A stretch of 64,000 nucleotides of DNA from JALZAQ01 sp038253885 (GCA_038253885.1 JBBSGP010000015.1:1-64000); one strand, 5' to 3'; positions 25,842 through 35,483 are shown, counted from the stretch's first letter. Program-made: numbers and translations. Notes: generated by a model not told the origin, from the sequence alone.

Positions 25842-28085
25842 ATGGACGACGGACAGCCGCTTCATCGCGTCTCGACGGCCGAGCCGTCAGCACCGGAGCG
25901 AGAGCAGCTCGCATCGCACGGCACCCGCGTTGCATTGCTACTCGCGCTGGCCGTGGTGACGTACGTTCTGTTCCCGGCATCGCCGGCGGTGGACAGTCCG
26001 ATCTTCGAGGTCGGCTCGATCGCGACCGAGAACGTCATCGCGCCGTTCGCGTTCGTCGTCCGGAAGCCGGTCGCTGACATCACCCGGGAGCGGGACGAGC
26101 TGGCGCGCGGGGTGAAGCCGATCTTCGTACTGGCACCCGCCGGGCTCGATTCGGCGGAGCAACAGCTGCGCTCCCTGATGGACGGCATCGGCGGAGCCGC
26201 CGACTCGGCTGTCGCGTCCCGCTCCGGAGTGCAGGCCATCCAGCGCGTAGCTCTCCTGCACGGCGTGCCGCTCAGTCAGGCGGAAGGTGATTATCTCTCG
26301 TCGCCGTCGCGTCGTCGCGCTCTGTCGGACGCGATCAGGCGCGTCTTGGCGCGCTGGCTCACGACCGGCGTCGCTGCCAGCGGAGCGTTCGATGATGTGC
26401 GCGGCGAGATCCTCGTTCGCCGCGGCGCCGACGAGCGGTCGGCGCTGGCCGACACCATGGTCTCCTTCTCGGCCATGCTGCTGCGCGCTCGCCAGCCGCA
26501 ATGGCATCCCGATCCCGGCTCGCCGATCGGGGACGCTCTCTATGTGAAGCTTCTGAGCGGCGTCTTCCACCCGACCCTCCTGCTCGATCGCGCGGCGACC
26601 GAGCTAAGACGCCAGGAGCTGAGAGCGACAGCGGATTCGCTACGCTATCGGGTTCGCGAGGGGGAGCGAATCGTCGGGGATCATGACCCGGTGAGCAAGG
26701 AACAGTTCGACAAGCTCAAGGCGCTGCGTGCGGCCATGCAGTCACGTGCTGCCGGAGGTCAGGCGATTCGGAGGGTGGCCGGCGCCATCATCTACAACGC
26801 CCTCGTGCTCGCGATCTTCGGCATCGCGATCGTGCTCTTTCGGCCGCAGCTGTACCGATCGTTCCGCGCGCTGTCGTTCTTTGCGATCGTCTTTCTGGTC
26901 GTGCTGATCGTCGGCGCCATCCCATCGCACATCGCGGCTGGGCCTGGTCTCTCGATGGTCATGCCGATCCTGGTGCCGGTGGCATTCGCGGCCGTGGTCC
27001 TGAGCGTGCTGTTCGACTCACGCATCAGCATGATCGCCGCGATGATCCTGGCAGTGCTGGTGGGGGGTCAGAGCTTCTATCGCGGCACGAACGCGCTCTT
27101 CCTCGCCCTCGTCGGCGGTGCGGCCGCAGCGCTCAGCGTGCGCGACATCAGGCGACGCGACCAGGCGTACTTCACCGTGCCCACGATCGCGGTGGCGTAC
27201 TTCATCGCGTCCATTGCCCTCGGCCTCATCCTCGGTTGGAGCGCCACCCAGATCGGCGAGACGGCACTCGCCGGCGGCCTCAATGCTCTGGTCTCGGTGA
27301 TGCTCGCGATGTTTCTGCTCCCCCTCGCCGAGCGCTACACCCACAGCACCACGGCGCTCACCCTGCTGGAGTACTCCGACCTCAACCGGCCGCTCCTCCG
27401 GCGCCTCAGCCTCGAGGCCCCGGGTACCTACGCTCACACCATCGCCATGGCGAACCTGGCCGAGTCCGCGTGCAACGCCATCGGCGCGGACGGGCTCTTG
27501 GCACGCGTCGGGACCTACTATCACGACATCGGCAAGCTCACCAAGCCACAGTACTTCGTCGAGAACCAGTCGAAGGGCCGCAATCCGCACGACAAGCTGA
27601 AGCCCGACACCAGCGCCGCCATCATCCGCAATCACGTGCGCGAGGGACTCGAGCTGGCCGACGAGAACAAGCTGCCGCCGGTGATTCGCGCGTTCATCTC
27701 CGAGCATCATGGAACGGGATCCATCTCGTACTTCCTCGAGAAGGCCCGTGAGCGCGGAGACCGGACGGCTTCCGTCGGCCAGGATTTCGCGTACCCGGGT
27801 CCGATTCCACAGACAGAGGAGACGGCAGTCTGCATGCTCGCCGACGGCGTCGAGGCAGCCGCGCGCGTGCTCGGGGATCCTACCCCTGAAAAGATTCGCG
27901 AGGTCGTCGAGCGGATCGTGCGAGCACGAATGGAAGCGGGCCAGCTGCGCGACGCTCCACTCACTCTTCGCCAGCTCGATCTGGTGAAGGAACAGTTCGC
28001 GCGAGTGCTGATCGCCATGCACCACAATCGCATCGACTATCCGGCATCCAGCGGAGGCATCACGTCGGAGATGTCGGCAGTATGA
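25842..28085 (+). CDS. pgpH: 7TM-HD phosphodiesterase (PgpH type, c-di-AMP)
   Basis: PgpH-type proteins are membrane enzymes; characterised members hydrolyse c-di-AMP. The 747-residue product has one N-terminal membrane helix (about 28-48), an extracytoplasmic 7TMR-HDED domain (about 50-300), a cluster of seven helices (about 310-500), and a cytoplasmic HD domain (about 520-715) with APGTYAHTIAMANLAE, the HD pair in TYYHDIGKLTKP, and FISEHHGTG. The stop overlaps ybeY as ATGA. Its presence implies c-di-AMP signalling, although no DisA-type cyclase is in this window. Confidence 0.93.
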   Translation: MDDGQPLHRVSTAEPSAPEREQLASHGTRVALLLALAVVTYVLFPASPAVDSPIFEVGSIATENVIAPFAFVVRKPVADITRERDELARGVKPIFVLAPAGLDSAEQQLRSLMDGIGGAADSAVASRSGVQAIQRVALLHGVPLSQAEGDYLSSPSRRRALSDAIRRVLARWLTTGVAASGAFDDVRGEILVRRGADERSALADTMVSFSAMLLRARQPQWHPDPGSPIGDALYVKLLSGVFHPTLLLDRAATELRRQELRATADSLRYRVREGERIVGDHDPVSKEQFDKLKALRAAMQSRAAGGQAIRRVAGAIIYNALVLAIFGIAIVLFRPQLYRSFRALSFFAIVFLVVLIVGAIPSHIAAGPGLSMVMPILVPVAFAAVVLSVLFDSRISMIAAMILAVLVGGQSFYRGTNALFLALVGGAAAALSVRDIRRRDQAYFTVPTIAVAYFIASIALGLILGWSATQIGETALAGGLNALVSVMLAMFLLPLAERYTHSTTALTLLEYSDLNRPLLRRLSLEAPGTYAHTIAMANLAESACNAIGADGLLARVGTYYHDIGKLTKPQYFVENQSKGRNPHDKLKPDTSAAIIRNHVREGLELADENKLPPVIRAFISEHHGTGSISYFLEKARERGDRTASVGQDFAYPGPIPQTEETAVCMLADGVEAAARVLGDPTPEKIREVVERIVRARMEAGQLRDAPLTLRQLDLVKEQFARVLIAMHHNRIDYPASSGGITSEMSAV

Positions 28086-28546
28086 CCCTGCGGGTGCACG
28101 TCGAGAATATGGGGGAGCGCGTGTCGGTCTCGCGCTCGGTGATCGAACGCGTCGCTCTGACGACGCTGCGTGCCGAGCGCGTCCGAGACGCGATGCTCTC
28201 GGTCACGCTGGTCACGGCACGCGCCATCGCGCGGCTCAATCGTCGGCACCTCGGTCAGAGCGGACCAACCGACGTAATCGCCTTCGGGTTCGTGTCGCCG
28301 GACGCGGTGGATCCGCTCCCGAACGCGATAGTGATCGGGGATGTCTATATCTCCCCGTCGGCGGCCCGCGCCAACGCCCGGCTCTATCACGTGGGTGTTC
28401 GCGATGAGCTTCTGCGCCTGGTCGTTCACGGCACGCTTCACGTGCTCGGCTACGACCACCCGGCCGGGGAAGGGCGCATGCGCTCACGAATGTGGCGGCG
28501 GCAGGAGCTTCTTCTCTCCCGCGCGCTGCGCGCGCCCGGCATATGA
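28082..28546 (+). CDS. ybeY: endoribonuclease YbeY
   Basis: YbeY is a zinc metalloprotein required for 16S rRNA maturation and 70S quality control. The 154-residue protein has the defining zinc motif HGTLHVLGYDHP (three histidines) and the upstream LNRRHLGQSGPTDVIAFGF. Position between the phoH/pgpH pair and corC is the standard bacterial arrangement. It overlaps both neighbours as ATGA. Confidence 0.96.
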   Translation: MTLRVHVENMGERVSVSRSVIERVALTTLRAERVRDAMLSVTLVTARAIARLNRRHLGQSGPTDVIAFGFVSPDAVDPLPNAIVIGDVYISPSAARANARLYHVGVRDELLRLVVHGTLHVLGYDHPAGEGRMRSRMWRRQELLLSRALRAPGI

Positions 28547-29784
28547 GCCTTGTCGCGTGGCTCGTGGCCCTCGCCGCGCTCCTGGCTGGCGGAGTGACGG
28601 CGGCCGCGGACGGTGCGCTCCTCGCCGCCGATCCCGATCGGTCGTCCGACCGGCGACCCGATCCGCGCCGCGCGAGCCAGCGCGAGCGACGTCACCGGGT
28701 GCTCGCGATCGCACGCATCACCGCCCATCTCGTCACGGGGATCGCCATGGCATGGGCGCTCGGACTCGCTCCTCGCTCCACCGGCGAGGCTCTCGGCATC
28801 TCACTCATTGTGGCCATGATCGTCGTGATCGTGGGCGAGACCGCCCCCCGCGCCGTGGGAGACGCCATCGGGGAGCCGGTGCTCCGAACCCTCGCTCCCG
28901 TGCTGCTGCCGATCGAGCTGATCTTCGGCCCGCTCGTCGCCGTCGGCATCCGATTCGATCGCACGCTCCAGCGGCTGTTGCCACCAGTCGAGGCGACCGA
29001 AGAGGATCGCGAGACCACGGCCGAGCAGTTCCGCCAGGTCGTACAGTCCGAGGCCGATGTACCGGCGGACAATCGGTCGATCCTGCACAACGTCTTCAAC
29101 CTCGGAGACACCGAGGTCCAGCAGGTGATGGTTCCGCGCGTCGACATCGTTGGCATCGAGAAGGAGGCGCCATGGTCGGAGCTCATCGACCGTGTTCGCA
29201 GCTCCGCGCACGCACGGCTTCCAGTGTACGAGGAGACGCTCGACGAGGTCATCGGGATCGTTTTCGCCAAGGATCTTCTGCCAGCGGTGATCGACGACAT
29301 CGAGCCGACGGCGGGTTGGATCTCGCTCATCCGCCCGGCGCTGTTCATTCCCGAGTCCAAGCCGATCGACGACCAGCTCCGCGACTTCAAGGCGACGGGC
29401 AACCATATCGCGATCGTCGTCGACGAGTATGGCGGGACCGCCGGGCTGATCACGATCGAGGACATCCTCGAGGAGATCGTCGGCGACATCCGCGACGAGT
29501 ATGACCGGGAGGAGCCGCCGATCGAGCGGGAGGATGGCCGCCGCTACTGGGTGTCGGCACGGGTCTCACTCGATGACCTCTCGGAAGCTCTGGGACATCA
29601 GTTCGGCCGCGATGATGTCACAACGGTGGGCGGGCTGATCTACCACGTGCTCGGCCGCGTGCCCCGCTCGGGGGAAGAGCTGACCATCGACGGCTTCCGC
29701 GTCGTCGTGGAGCGCGTGGTGCGGCGACGGATCGAGCGTGTGTATTTCGAGCGCCCTGGTGCGGTGGTGGGGCGACCGGCATGA
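28543..29784 (+). CDS. CNNM/CBS/CorC-type membrane transporter-like protein, copy 1
   Basis: The 413-residue protein belongs to the HlyC/CorC (CNNM) family, linked to magnesium and cobalt efflux. It has an N-terminal CNNM membrane domain (helices about 3-25, 60-80, 85-105, 120-140), paired CBS domains (about 190-325) with the motif MVPRVDIVGIEK and IVVDEYGGTAGLITIEDILEE, and a CorC_HlyC C-terminal domain (about 340-400). The ATG at 28543 overlaps the ybeY stop as ATGA; an earlier in-frame ATG at 28492 would run 17 codons through ybeY. It is followed by a paralogue. Confidence 0.9.
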   Translation: MSLVAWLVALAALLAGGVTAAADGALLAADPDRSSDRRPDPRRASQRERRHRVLAIARITAHLVTGIAMAWALGLAPRSTGEALGISLIVAMIVVIVGETAPRAVGDAIGEPVLRTLAPVLLPIELIFGPLVAVGIRFDRTLQRLLPPVEATEEDRETTAEQFRQVVQSEADVPADNRSILHNVFNLGDTEVQQVMVPRVDIVGIEKEAPWSELIDRVRSSAHARLPVYEETLDEVIGIVFAKDLLPAVIDDIEPTAGWISLIRPALFIPESKPIDDQLRDFKATGNHIAIVVDEYGGTAGLITIEDILEEIVGDIRDEYDREEPPIEREDGRRYWVSARVSLDDLSEALGHQFGRDDVTTVGGLIYHVLGRVPRSGEELTIDGFRVVVERVVRRRIERVYFERPGAVVGRPA

Positions 29785-31025
29785 TGCACTACTGGGTTGC
29801 CCTCGCCTTCGCGCTCGCGATGGTGGCTTGGCTCACGGCCGCGGCGACGGCGGTGCGCTCGGTGAGCCGGATCTGGCTCAGACATTGGGTGGAACAGCGC
29901 TTCCGCGCCCTCTCCGGCGAGCCGGCCCATCTGCCCCGATCCGAGCGCCTCCTGGCCGCGGCAGCGGCAGCCACGACCGCGGTCGTCGTTCTTGCGGGCA
30001 GCTACATGGGCGCTCGCGGCCCGAGCGGGGCGGGGCTCATCCTCGAGACGCTGATCGCCACCGTGATGCTGCTTCTGCTCGGGCAGCTTCTACCGCGGGC
30101 GGTCGCCCGCCGCTTCGCCCCTACTCTCGTGCCGGTGCTCGTCCCCACTCTCCGACTCGGAGCATGGATCACCGATCCGCTCGTTCGGGCGTCCCAGAGC
30201 ATCGCCCGCGGATTGGGGGGGCACCGTCGCGGCGAGACGGAAACGGCCAGCGAGCGGATCGAGGATCTCCTGCGCGAGGGGGAGCTGGAGGGCATCGGCG
30301 AGCCGGAGGAGATCGAGATCATCTCGGGCGTCGTGCAATTCGGAGGCAAGACACTTCGGGACGTGATGACGCCGCGAACCAAGTTGTTCGTGCTCGATCA
30401 GGCAATGGCGCCCCGCGAAGCGGCACGCGCCGTGGCGCAGTCCGGATACAGCCGGGTTCCGGTCGTCAGCGAGTCGCTCGACGACATCGTCGGGATGGTC
30501 CTGGTGTTCGACGTGTTCAAGGCGGGTGGGGAGACGATGCCGCCCATCCGCCCGGTCGCTCACGCGCCGGCCACCACCCGGTGCGGCATCGCGCTCTTCG
30601 AGATGCTGCGAGCCCAGCGCCATCTGATGGTGGTGCTGGACGAGTACGGCGGCACCGCCGGCATCGTCACGCTGGAGGATCTGTTGGAGGAGCTCGTCGG
30701 CGAAATCCGAGACGAGCACGACGAGCACGACGAGAGCATCTCTCCCACCGGGTCGCGGACGCGGGCGGTCGTGCTCGAGGCATCGTTCACTCTGGGGCAG
30801 GCGGCGGAGCAGGTCGGAGTCGATCTACCGCACGCCGATGCGGCGACGTGGACGCTGGGACGGGCGTTGACCCGCGGTTCGGCCCGCATCCCCCAGCTCG
30901 GGGAGCGTTTCCGATTAGGGGCGCTCGAGATGGTCGTCATCGAGGCCCAGTCCTCTCGCGTGATCCGGGTTCTGGTCCAACGCGCCGAGAGCACGGCGCC
31001 GGCCGAGCTCGCATTGCCCGTCTAG
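29781..31025 (+). CDS. CNNM/CBS/CorC-type membrane protein, copy 2
   Basis: This 414-residue paralogue of the preceding gene shares the layout: a weaker membrane domain (helices about 5-25, 58-78, 85-105), paired CBS domains (about 190-320) with VMTPRTKLFVLD and VVLDEYGGTAGIVTLEDLLEELVGE, and a CorC C-terminal domain. A run DEHDEHDES follows the CBS pair, a possible metal-binding or flexible acidic segment that copy 1 has only in part. The tandem arrangement suggests a heterodimer or divergent ion preference. The start overlaps copy 1 as ATGA. Confidence 0.88.
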   Translation: MMHYWVALAFALAMVAWLTAAATAVRSVSRIWLRHWVEQRFRALSGEPAHLPRSERLLAAAAAATTAVVVLAGSYMGARGPSGAGLILETLIATVMLLLLGQLLPRAVARRFAPTLVPVLVPTLRLGAWITDPLVRASQSIARGLGGHRRGETETASERIEDLLREGELEGIGEPEEIEIISGVVQFGGKTLRDVMTPRTKLFVLDQAMAPREAARAVAQSGYSRVPVVSESLDDIVGMVLVFDVFKAGGETMPPIRPVAHAPATTRCGIALFEMLRAQRHLMVVLDEYGGTAGIVTLEDLLEELVGEIRDEHDEHDESISPTGSRTRAVVLEASFTLGQAAEQVGVDLPHADAATWTLGRALTRGSARIPQLGERFRLGALEMVVIEAQSSRVIRVLVQRAESTAPAELALPV

Positions 31026-31026
31026 C

Positions 31027-32658
31027 GTGCGCGCCCTCGTCGTCTTCTGGCGCCTCTCGCCGCTCCTCATCGCTTTCCTGCGCGACCGCCGCCGTTGGCT
31101 GCTGTTCGGCGGTCGGCGAACGACGACGACCGCCCAGCACCAGCACAGGGCCCGGCGACTCACCGAGACGATCGCCGGGCTCGGACCGACGTTCATCAAG
31201 CTGGCGCAGGTCTTTGCTTCGCGCGCCGATATCCTCCCCGAGCCGTATCTCACCGAAGTCGGGAAGCTCACCGATCGAGTTCCCCCGCTTCCCGTCGGCG
31301 AGATCGAGGAGGTGATCGCTCGGGAGTTCGGGCGTCCCGCGAGAGAGGTATTCGCCGATTTCGATCCCGCTCCGCTCGCCGCCGCGTCGCTGGGCCAGGT
31401 CCATCGGGCCCGGATCGAGGGGCGGGATGTGGTGGTGAAAGTACTGCGTCCGGGCGTCGAGGAGCTCGTCTCGGTGGACCTCGCGGCCGCGTTCAGCATC
31501 CTGTCGTTCGTCAATGTCCTCTTTCCGAACCACCACACCCGGGCGATCACGACCATCGTGTCCGAGTTTGCCAAGAGGATCGACGAGGAGATGGACTTCA
31601 GGGAAGAGGCGCGGAACGCGGTGCTGATCCGGGCGAATTTCATTGACGATGCACGCGTGCTCGTGCCCGAAGTGATAGAGCCGTTCACGCGCCAGCGGGT
31701 GCTCGTGCTCGAGTACATGGAGGGAACCAAGATCGATCGCCTCCACGATCAGCTCGCGGAGGGTGGGCTGTCACTGCAGTCGCTCCTCGAGACGATCATC
31801 GAGGTCTACGTGCAGATGATGCTGGTGGACGGGATCTTTCACGCCGATCCTCATCCCGGCAATCTGTTGGTGACGCCGGACGGCCGTCTGGTGCTGCTGG
31901 ATTTCGGAATGGTGGTCCGGGTCGAGAAGGAGACGAGGGTGCGCCTCATCCAGACGATCATCGCGGCCGTGCGCCAGGATGTCGATGGCGTGATCGCCGG
32001 ATTCTACGAGCTCGGGATCCTGGACCCGGAAGTGGATCGCGGCACGATCCGCGATGCCGCACGCGCCCTCATGAAGATCGCATTCACCCCCGACGCCAAG
32101 CCTCGACAGATACAGCGAATCGTGAACGAGATCATGGCGACGTTCTACCGCTGGCCGGTGATGCTGCCGAGCGAGCTCGTGTATTTCGGGCGCGCTGCGG
32201 CGCTGGTGGAGGGCATTGGCATGCGCTACGACCCCCAGTTCAACAGTGTGCAGGTGGCGACACCGGTGATCGCGCGGATGAAGGGCCAGCTTCTCTCGAC
32301 CGCGCTCGGAGGGGACTCCCCCAGAGTGCTCACGGACTGGCTCGCTGATCTGGCCGGCGTCGCCCGTGAGCTGCGTGATGTGCTCCGACGCACCGGACGT
32401 GATGAGCTGCGCGTTCGCGCCCATCCGCGGGATGTGATGGAGATGCAGCTCTTTGTCGCGCGGCAGACTCGCCGCCTCCTCCTCTCGGTCGCCGCCGCCG
32501 CGACCGCGGTGGTGGGCGCGCTGCTGTATCTGGTGAACCACAACCTGCTGATCCTGCTCCTGTGTCTCGGCGGCGCCGGGAGTCTCTTCGTTCTCGTGCT
32601 GCTCCTGCCGTCCCATCTTCTGTCGAACCCCTTCCGCCACCAGCGGCTGGGGCGGTAG
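31027..32658 (+). CDS. UbiB/ABC1-type atypical kinase, membrane-anchored
   Basis: ABC1/UbiB proteins are kinase-like ATPases that support isoprenoid-quinone synthesis or lipid handling. The 543-residue protein has the KxGQ-region equivalent FIKLAQVFASRAD, the alanine-rich loop AAASLGQVHRA, the VVVKVLRPG lysine, the catalytic loop HADPHPGNLL, and the LLDFGMV metal motif. Two membrane helices close the protein (about 483-503 and 508-528), as in E. coli UbiB. The GTG start lies one base after the corC copy 2 stop. No quinone-pathway gene is adjacent. Confidence 0.92.
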   Translation: MRALVVFWRLSPLLIAFLRDRRRWLLFGGRRTTTTAQHQHRARRLTETIAGLGPTFIKLAQVFASRADILPEPYLTEVGKLTDRVPPLPVGEIEEVIAREFGRPAREVFADFDPAPLAAASLGQVHRARIEGRDVVVKVLRPGVEELVSVDLAAAFSILSFVNVLFPNHHTRAITTIVSEFAKRIDEEMDFREEARNAVLIRANFIDDARVLVPEVIEPFTRQRVLVLEYMEGTKIDRLHDQLAEGGLSLQSLLETIIEVYVQMMLVDGIFHADPHPGNLLVTPDGRLVLLDFGMVVRVEKETRVRLIQTIIAAVRQDVDGVIAGFYELGILDPEVDRGTIRDAARALMKIAFTPDAKPRQIQRIVNEIMATFYRWPVMLPSELVYFGRAAALVEGIGMRYDPQFNSVQVATPVIARMKGQLLSTALGGDSPRVLTDWLADLAGVARELRDVLRRTGRDELRVRAHPRDVMEMQLFVARQTRRLLLSVAAAATAVVGALLYLVNHNLLILLLCLGGAGSLFVLVLLLPSHLLSNPFRHQRLGR

Positions 32659-32708
32659 CGCCGGCCACGGCGTGTCGAACGCGCATGTCGGCGCTGGTCG
32701 CCGAGAGG

Positions 32709-32714
32709 TAGGTT
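32709..32714 (+). promoter_or_regulatory. possible -10 element (TANNNT) of the meaB operon
   Basis: TAGGTT lies seven bases before the meaB ATG, the same geometry as the beta-barrel gene promoter. No convincing -35 element is visible. It is therefore a weak call, kept because the 63-base gap after the UbiB-like gene is where the B12 operon should begin. Confidence 0.25.
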
Positions 32715-32721
32715 GGCCGTC

Positions 32722-33789
32722 ATGACGACAGCGCTCTCCGAGCTCATGGCCGCTTTTGATGCCCACCGCCCGGCATCGCTCGCGCGGATCGTCAGCATCG
32801 TCGAGAACCATCGCCCGGGCTTCGAGATCGTTCTCGAGTCGCTCCATGCGCGCCTCGGCAGGACGAGGAGGATCGGAATCACTGGCCCGCCGGGAGCGGG
32901 GAAGAGCACAATCGCGACCGGTCTCGCGGCTCACTATCGCCGCTCCGGTCTGACGGTCGGGGTGATCGCGGTCGACCCCACTTCTCCCTTCACCGGGGGC
33001 GCGCTGCTCGGCGACCGGATCCGGATGGAGTCGATCGCTCTCGATCCGGGCATCTTCATCCGATCCATGGCCACGCGCGGATCGCTGGGCGGCCTCGCGT
33101 CCGCAACGCGCGAGGTGGCCGACGTGCTCGATGCCTACGGCTTCGACCGCGTTCTCATCGAGACCGTCGGGGTGGGTCAGAGCGAGCTCGAGGTCGCGCG
33201 CATCGCGGACTCGTCGGCGGTCGTCCTCGTACCCGAGTCGGGTGACTCGATCCAGGCGATGAAAGCCGGACTGATGGAGATCGCCGACATCTTCGTCGTC
33301 AACAAAGCGGACCGACCCGGCGCGGATCGCTTGCGTCACGAGCTGGAATTGATGCTCGGGCTTCGGATGGGACAGGTTTTCCGCAGCATCCCGGCCCATC
33401 ACGGCGCCGAGCTGCGGCGGCACAACCCGGCGCGCGTGGCCCGCGACGCCGCGGGGCGCGCGGACGCCGATCGATGGACCCCACCCGTGCTGTCGACGAT
33501 CGCCGAGCGAGCCGAGGGCGTCGACGCGCTGGCGGAGGCCTTCGACCGACACTTCGATTATCTTGAGCGAAGTGGGTCACTGCGGGATCGTCGGCGCCAG
33601 CGCATGCGCGAGCGGGTGGCGGAAGTGGTGGAGACGCGGCTGCGGCAACGCTTGTGGGCCGACCCCGCGACGACGACCTGGCTCGAGGAGCGGCTACCGG
33701 CGCTGGAAGCCGGAACGTTGTCGCCGTTCGCGGCCGCGAACGAGCTGTTGGAGCGGAGCGCAGACCTTCTCACCCGGACCGATGCATGA
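32722..33789 (+). CDS. meaB: MeaB/ArgK-type G-protein chaperone of a B12-dependent mutase
   Basis: MeaB loads and protects adenosylcobalamin in acyl-CoA mutases, using GTP. The ATG at 32722 gives 355 residues. Walker A is GPPGAGKST at 55-63. The family motifs VDPTSPFTGGALLGDRIRM, FIRSMATRGSLGG, LIETVGVGQSELE and NKADRPGADR (guanine specificity) follow. A helical C-terminal arm (about 270-355) completes the usual dimer contact region. It directly precedes the mutase large subunit, and the two overlap as ATGA, a strong sign of a dedicated chaperone. Confidence 0.95.
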   Translation: MTTALSELMAAFDAHRPASLARIVSIVENHRPGFEIVLESLHARLGRTRRIGITGPPGAGKSTIATGLAAHYRRSGLTVGVIAVDPTSPFTGGALLGDRIRMESIALDPGIFIRSMATRGSLGGLASATREVADVLDAYGFDRVLIETVGVGQSELEVARIADSSAVVLVPESGDSIQAMKAGLMEIADIFVVNKADRPGADRLRHELELMLGLRMGQVFRSIPAHHGAELRRHNPARVARDAAGRADADRWTPPVLSTIAERAEGVDALAEAFDRHFDYLERSGSLRDRRRQRMRERVAEVVETRLRQRLWADPATTTWLEERLPALEAGTLSPFAAANELLERSADLLTRTDA

Positions 33790-35483
33790 CCAGCATCCGC
33801 GAGAACATGGCCGAGACGTTGCGCGAACAGCAGGAGGAGCTGCAACGCCTCCGCTCCGAGGTCGCGGCGTGGCGCCGCCGGTACGACACCGGGAGCAAGC
33901 GCGAGCTGGCATTCACAAATTCCAGTGGTGAGGTCGCTCCGCTCTACACTGCCGCCGACACCGAATCAGTGGATGCGGCCCTCACCGGCATGCCGGGAAG
34001 CTACCCCTTCACGCGCGGCGTTCATCCCACAGGATACCGCGGGCGGCTCTGGACGATGCGCCAGTTCGCCGGCTTCGGGAGCGCCGCTGACACCAACGCC
34101 CGGTACAAGTTCCTGCTCGAGCACGGCCAGACCGGTCTGTCGGTGGCGTTCGATTTTCCGACGCTCATGGGGTACGACTCCGATCATCCCCGCTCGTTGG
34201 GCGAAGTCGGAAAATGCGGCGTCGCGATCTCGAGCCTGGAGGACATGGAGACCCTGTTCGAGGGCATCCCCCTCGACAAGGTGTCGACGTCCATGACGAT
34301 CAATGGTCCGGCCGTCATTCTCTACTGCTTCTACGTTGCGGCAGCCGAGAAGCAGGGTGTGGACTCGCGTGCGCTGCGTGGGACGATCCAGAACGACATC
34401 CTGAAGGAGTACATGGCCCAGCACGCCTGGGTCTACCCGATCGAGCCCGCGCTGCGGCTGATCGTGGACTGCTTCGAATGGTCGGCGCAGCATGCCCCCC
34501 TCTGGAACACGATCTCGATCTCCGGCTACCACATCCGGGAGGCGGGGGCGACGGCCGAGCAGGAGCTCGCCTTCACCCTCGCTGACGGTTTCGAATACAT
34601 CGAGCGTGGAATTGCTCGTGGGCTCAGCGTGGACGAGTTCGCCCCCCGTCTCTCTTTCTTCTGGGACATCCACAACGACTTCTTCGAAGAGGTCGCCAAG
34701 CTGCGTGCGGCACGCCGTATCTGGGCGCGACACCTGAAGGAGCGCTACGGCGCAAAGGATCCGCGCTCATGGATGATGCGTTTTCATTCGCAGACGGCCG
34801 GCGTCACTCTCACGGCACAACAGCCGATGAACAACGTCGTGCGCGTCGCCTACCAGGCCTTGGCGGCGGTGCTCGGCGGCACGCAGTCGCTCCACACCAA
34901 CTCCATGGACGAGACTCTCGCCCTGCCGACCGAGCAGGCGGTGCAGGTCGCGCTGCGTACCCAGCAGGTGTTGGCGTACGAGACCGGCGTGCCGAACGTC
35001 ATCGATCCCCTCGGCGGCTCCTGGTACGTCGAGGCCCTGACGGCGCAGATGGAGCAGCAGGCCGAGCAGCTGTTCACCCAGATCGCCGGCGTGGGCGGAG
35101 TGGCGCGGGCGCTCGAGAGCGGCTGGTTTCAGCGGAAGATCGCGGAGTCGGCGGCGCGCCAACAATGGGAGATCGAGCAGCACCGTCACGTGATCGTCGG
35201 CGTGAACGAGTTCGTGACCGAGGAGGCGGAACTCACGATTCCGCTGCTCAAGCTGAGCGAGGAGACGGAGCGCGACCAGCACAACCGCCTAGCAGCGCTG
35301 CGCGCGCGACGCGAAGGGAATCTCTGCGCCCGGCGGCTGGCGGCGCTGCGCGACGCGGCATCGACGCGTGCGAATCTACTTCCCTTCATCCTCGATGCGG
35401 CCCGGGCGTACTGCACGCTGTACGAGATCCGCGCCGCGATGGAGGAGGTGTTCGGCGCCTACCGCGAGCCTGTCTTCTTCTGA
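33786..35483 (+). CDS. B12-dependent acyl-CoA mutase large subunit, isobutyryl-CoA mutase-like signature
   Basis: This 565-residue protein is the substrate-binding TIM barrel of the methylmalonyl-CoA mutase superfamily; the B12-binding domain is encoded separately downstream. Two residues that separate substrates in this family are diagnostic. Where methylmalonyl-CoA mutase has Tyr (RQYAGF) this protein has Phe94 (MRQFAGFG), and where it has Arg (EFMVRNTY) this protein has Gln212 (KEYMAQHAW). Phe/Gln is the isobutyryl-CoA mutase pattern. The active-site His249 (SISGYHIREAG) is kept. Long stretches match IcmA style (YRGRLWTMRQFAGFG). Isobutyryl-, pivalyl- or a related CoA ester are candidate substrates. 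The start at 33786 overlaps meaB as ATGA. Confidence 0.9.
   Translation: MTSIRENMAETLREQQEELQRLRSEVAAWRRRYDTGSKRELAFTNSSGEVAPLYTAADTESVDAALTGMPGSYPFTRGVHPTGYRGRLWTMRQFAGFGSAADTNARYKFLLEHGQTGLSVAFDFPTLMGYDSDHPRSLGEVGKCGVAISSLEDMETLFEGIPLDKVSTSMTINGPAVILYCFYVAAAEKQGVDSRALRGTIQNDILKEYMAQHAWVYPIEPALRLIVDCFEWSAQHAPLWNTISISGYHIREAGATAEQELAFTLADGFEYIERGIARGLSVDEFAPRLSFFWDIHNDFFEEVAKLRAARRIWARHLKERYGAKDPRSWMMRFHSQTAGVTLTAQQPMNNVVRVAYQALAAVLGGTQSLHTNSMDETLALPTEQAVQVALRTQQVLAYETGVPNVIDPLGGSWYVEALTAQMEQQAEQLFTQIAGVGGVARALESGWFQRKIAESAARQQWEIEQHRHVIVGVNEFVTEEAELTIPLLKLSEETERDQHNRLAALRARREGNLCARRLAALRDAASTRANLLPFILDAARAYCTLYEIRAAMEEVFGAYREPVFF

Noticed and set aside
31771..33552. 593-codon minus-strand frame across the UbiB-like and meaB genes
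   Set aside because: Shadow of two clear genes on the plus strand; composition is typical of a mirrored frame.
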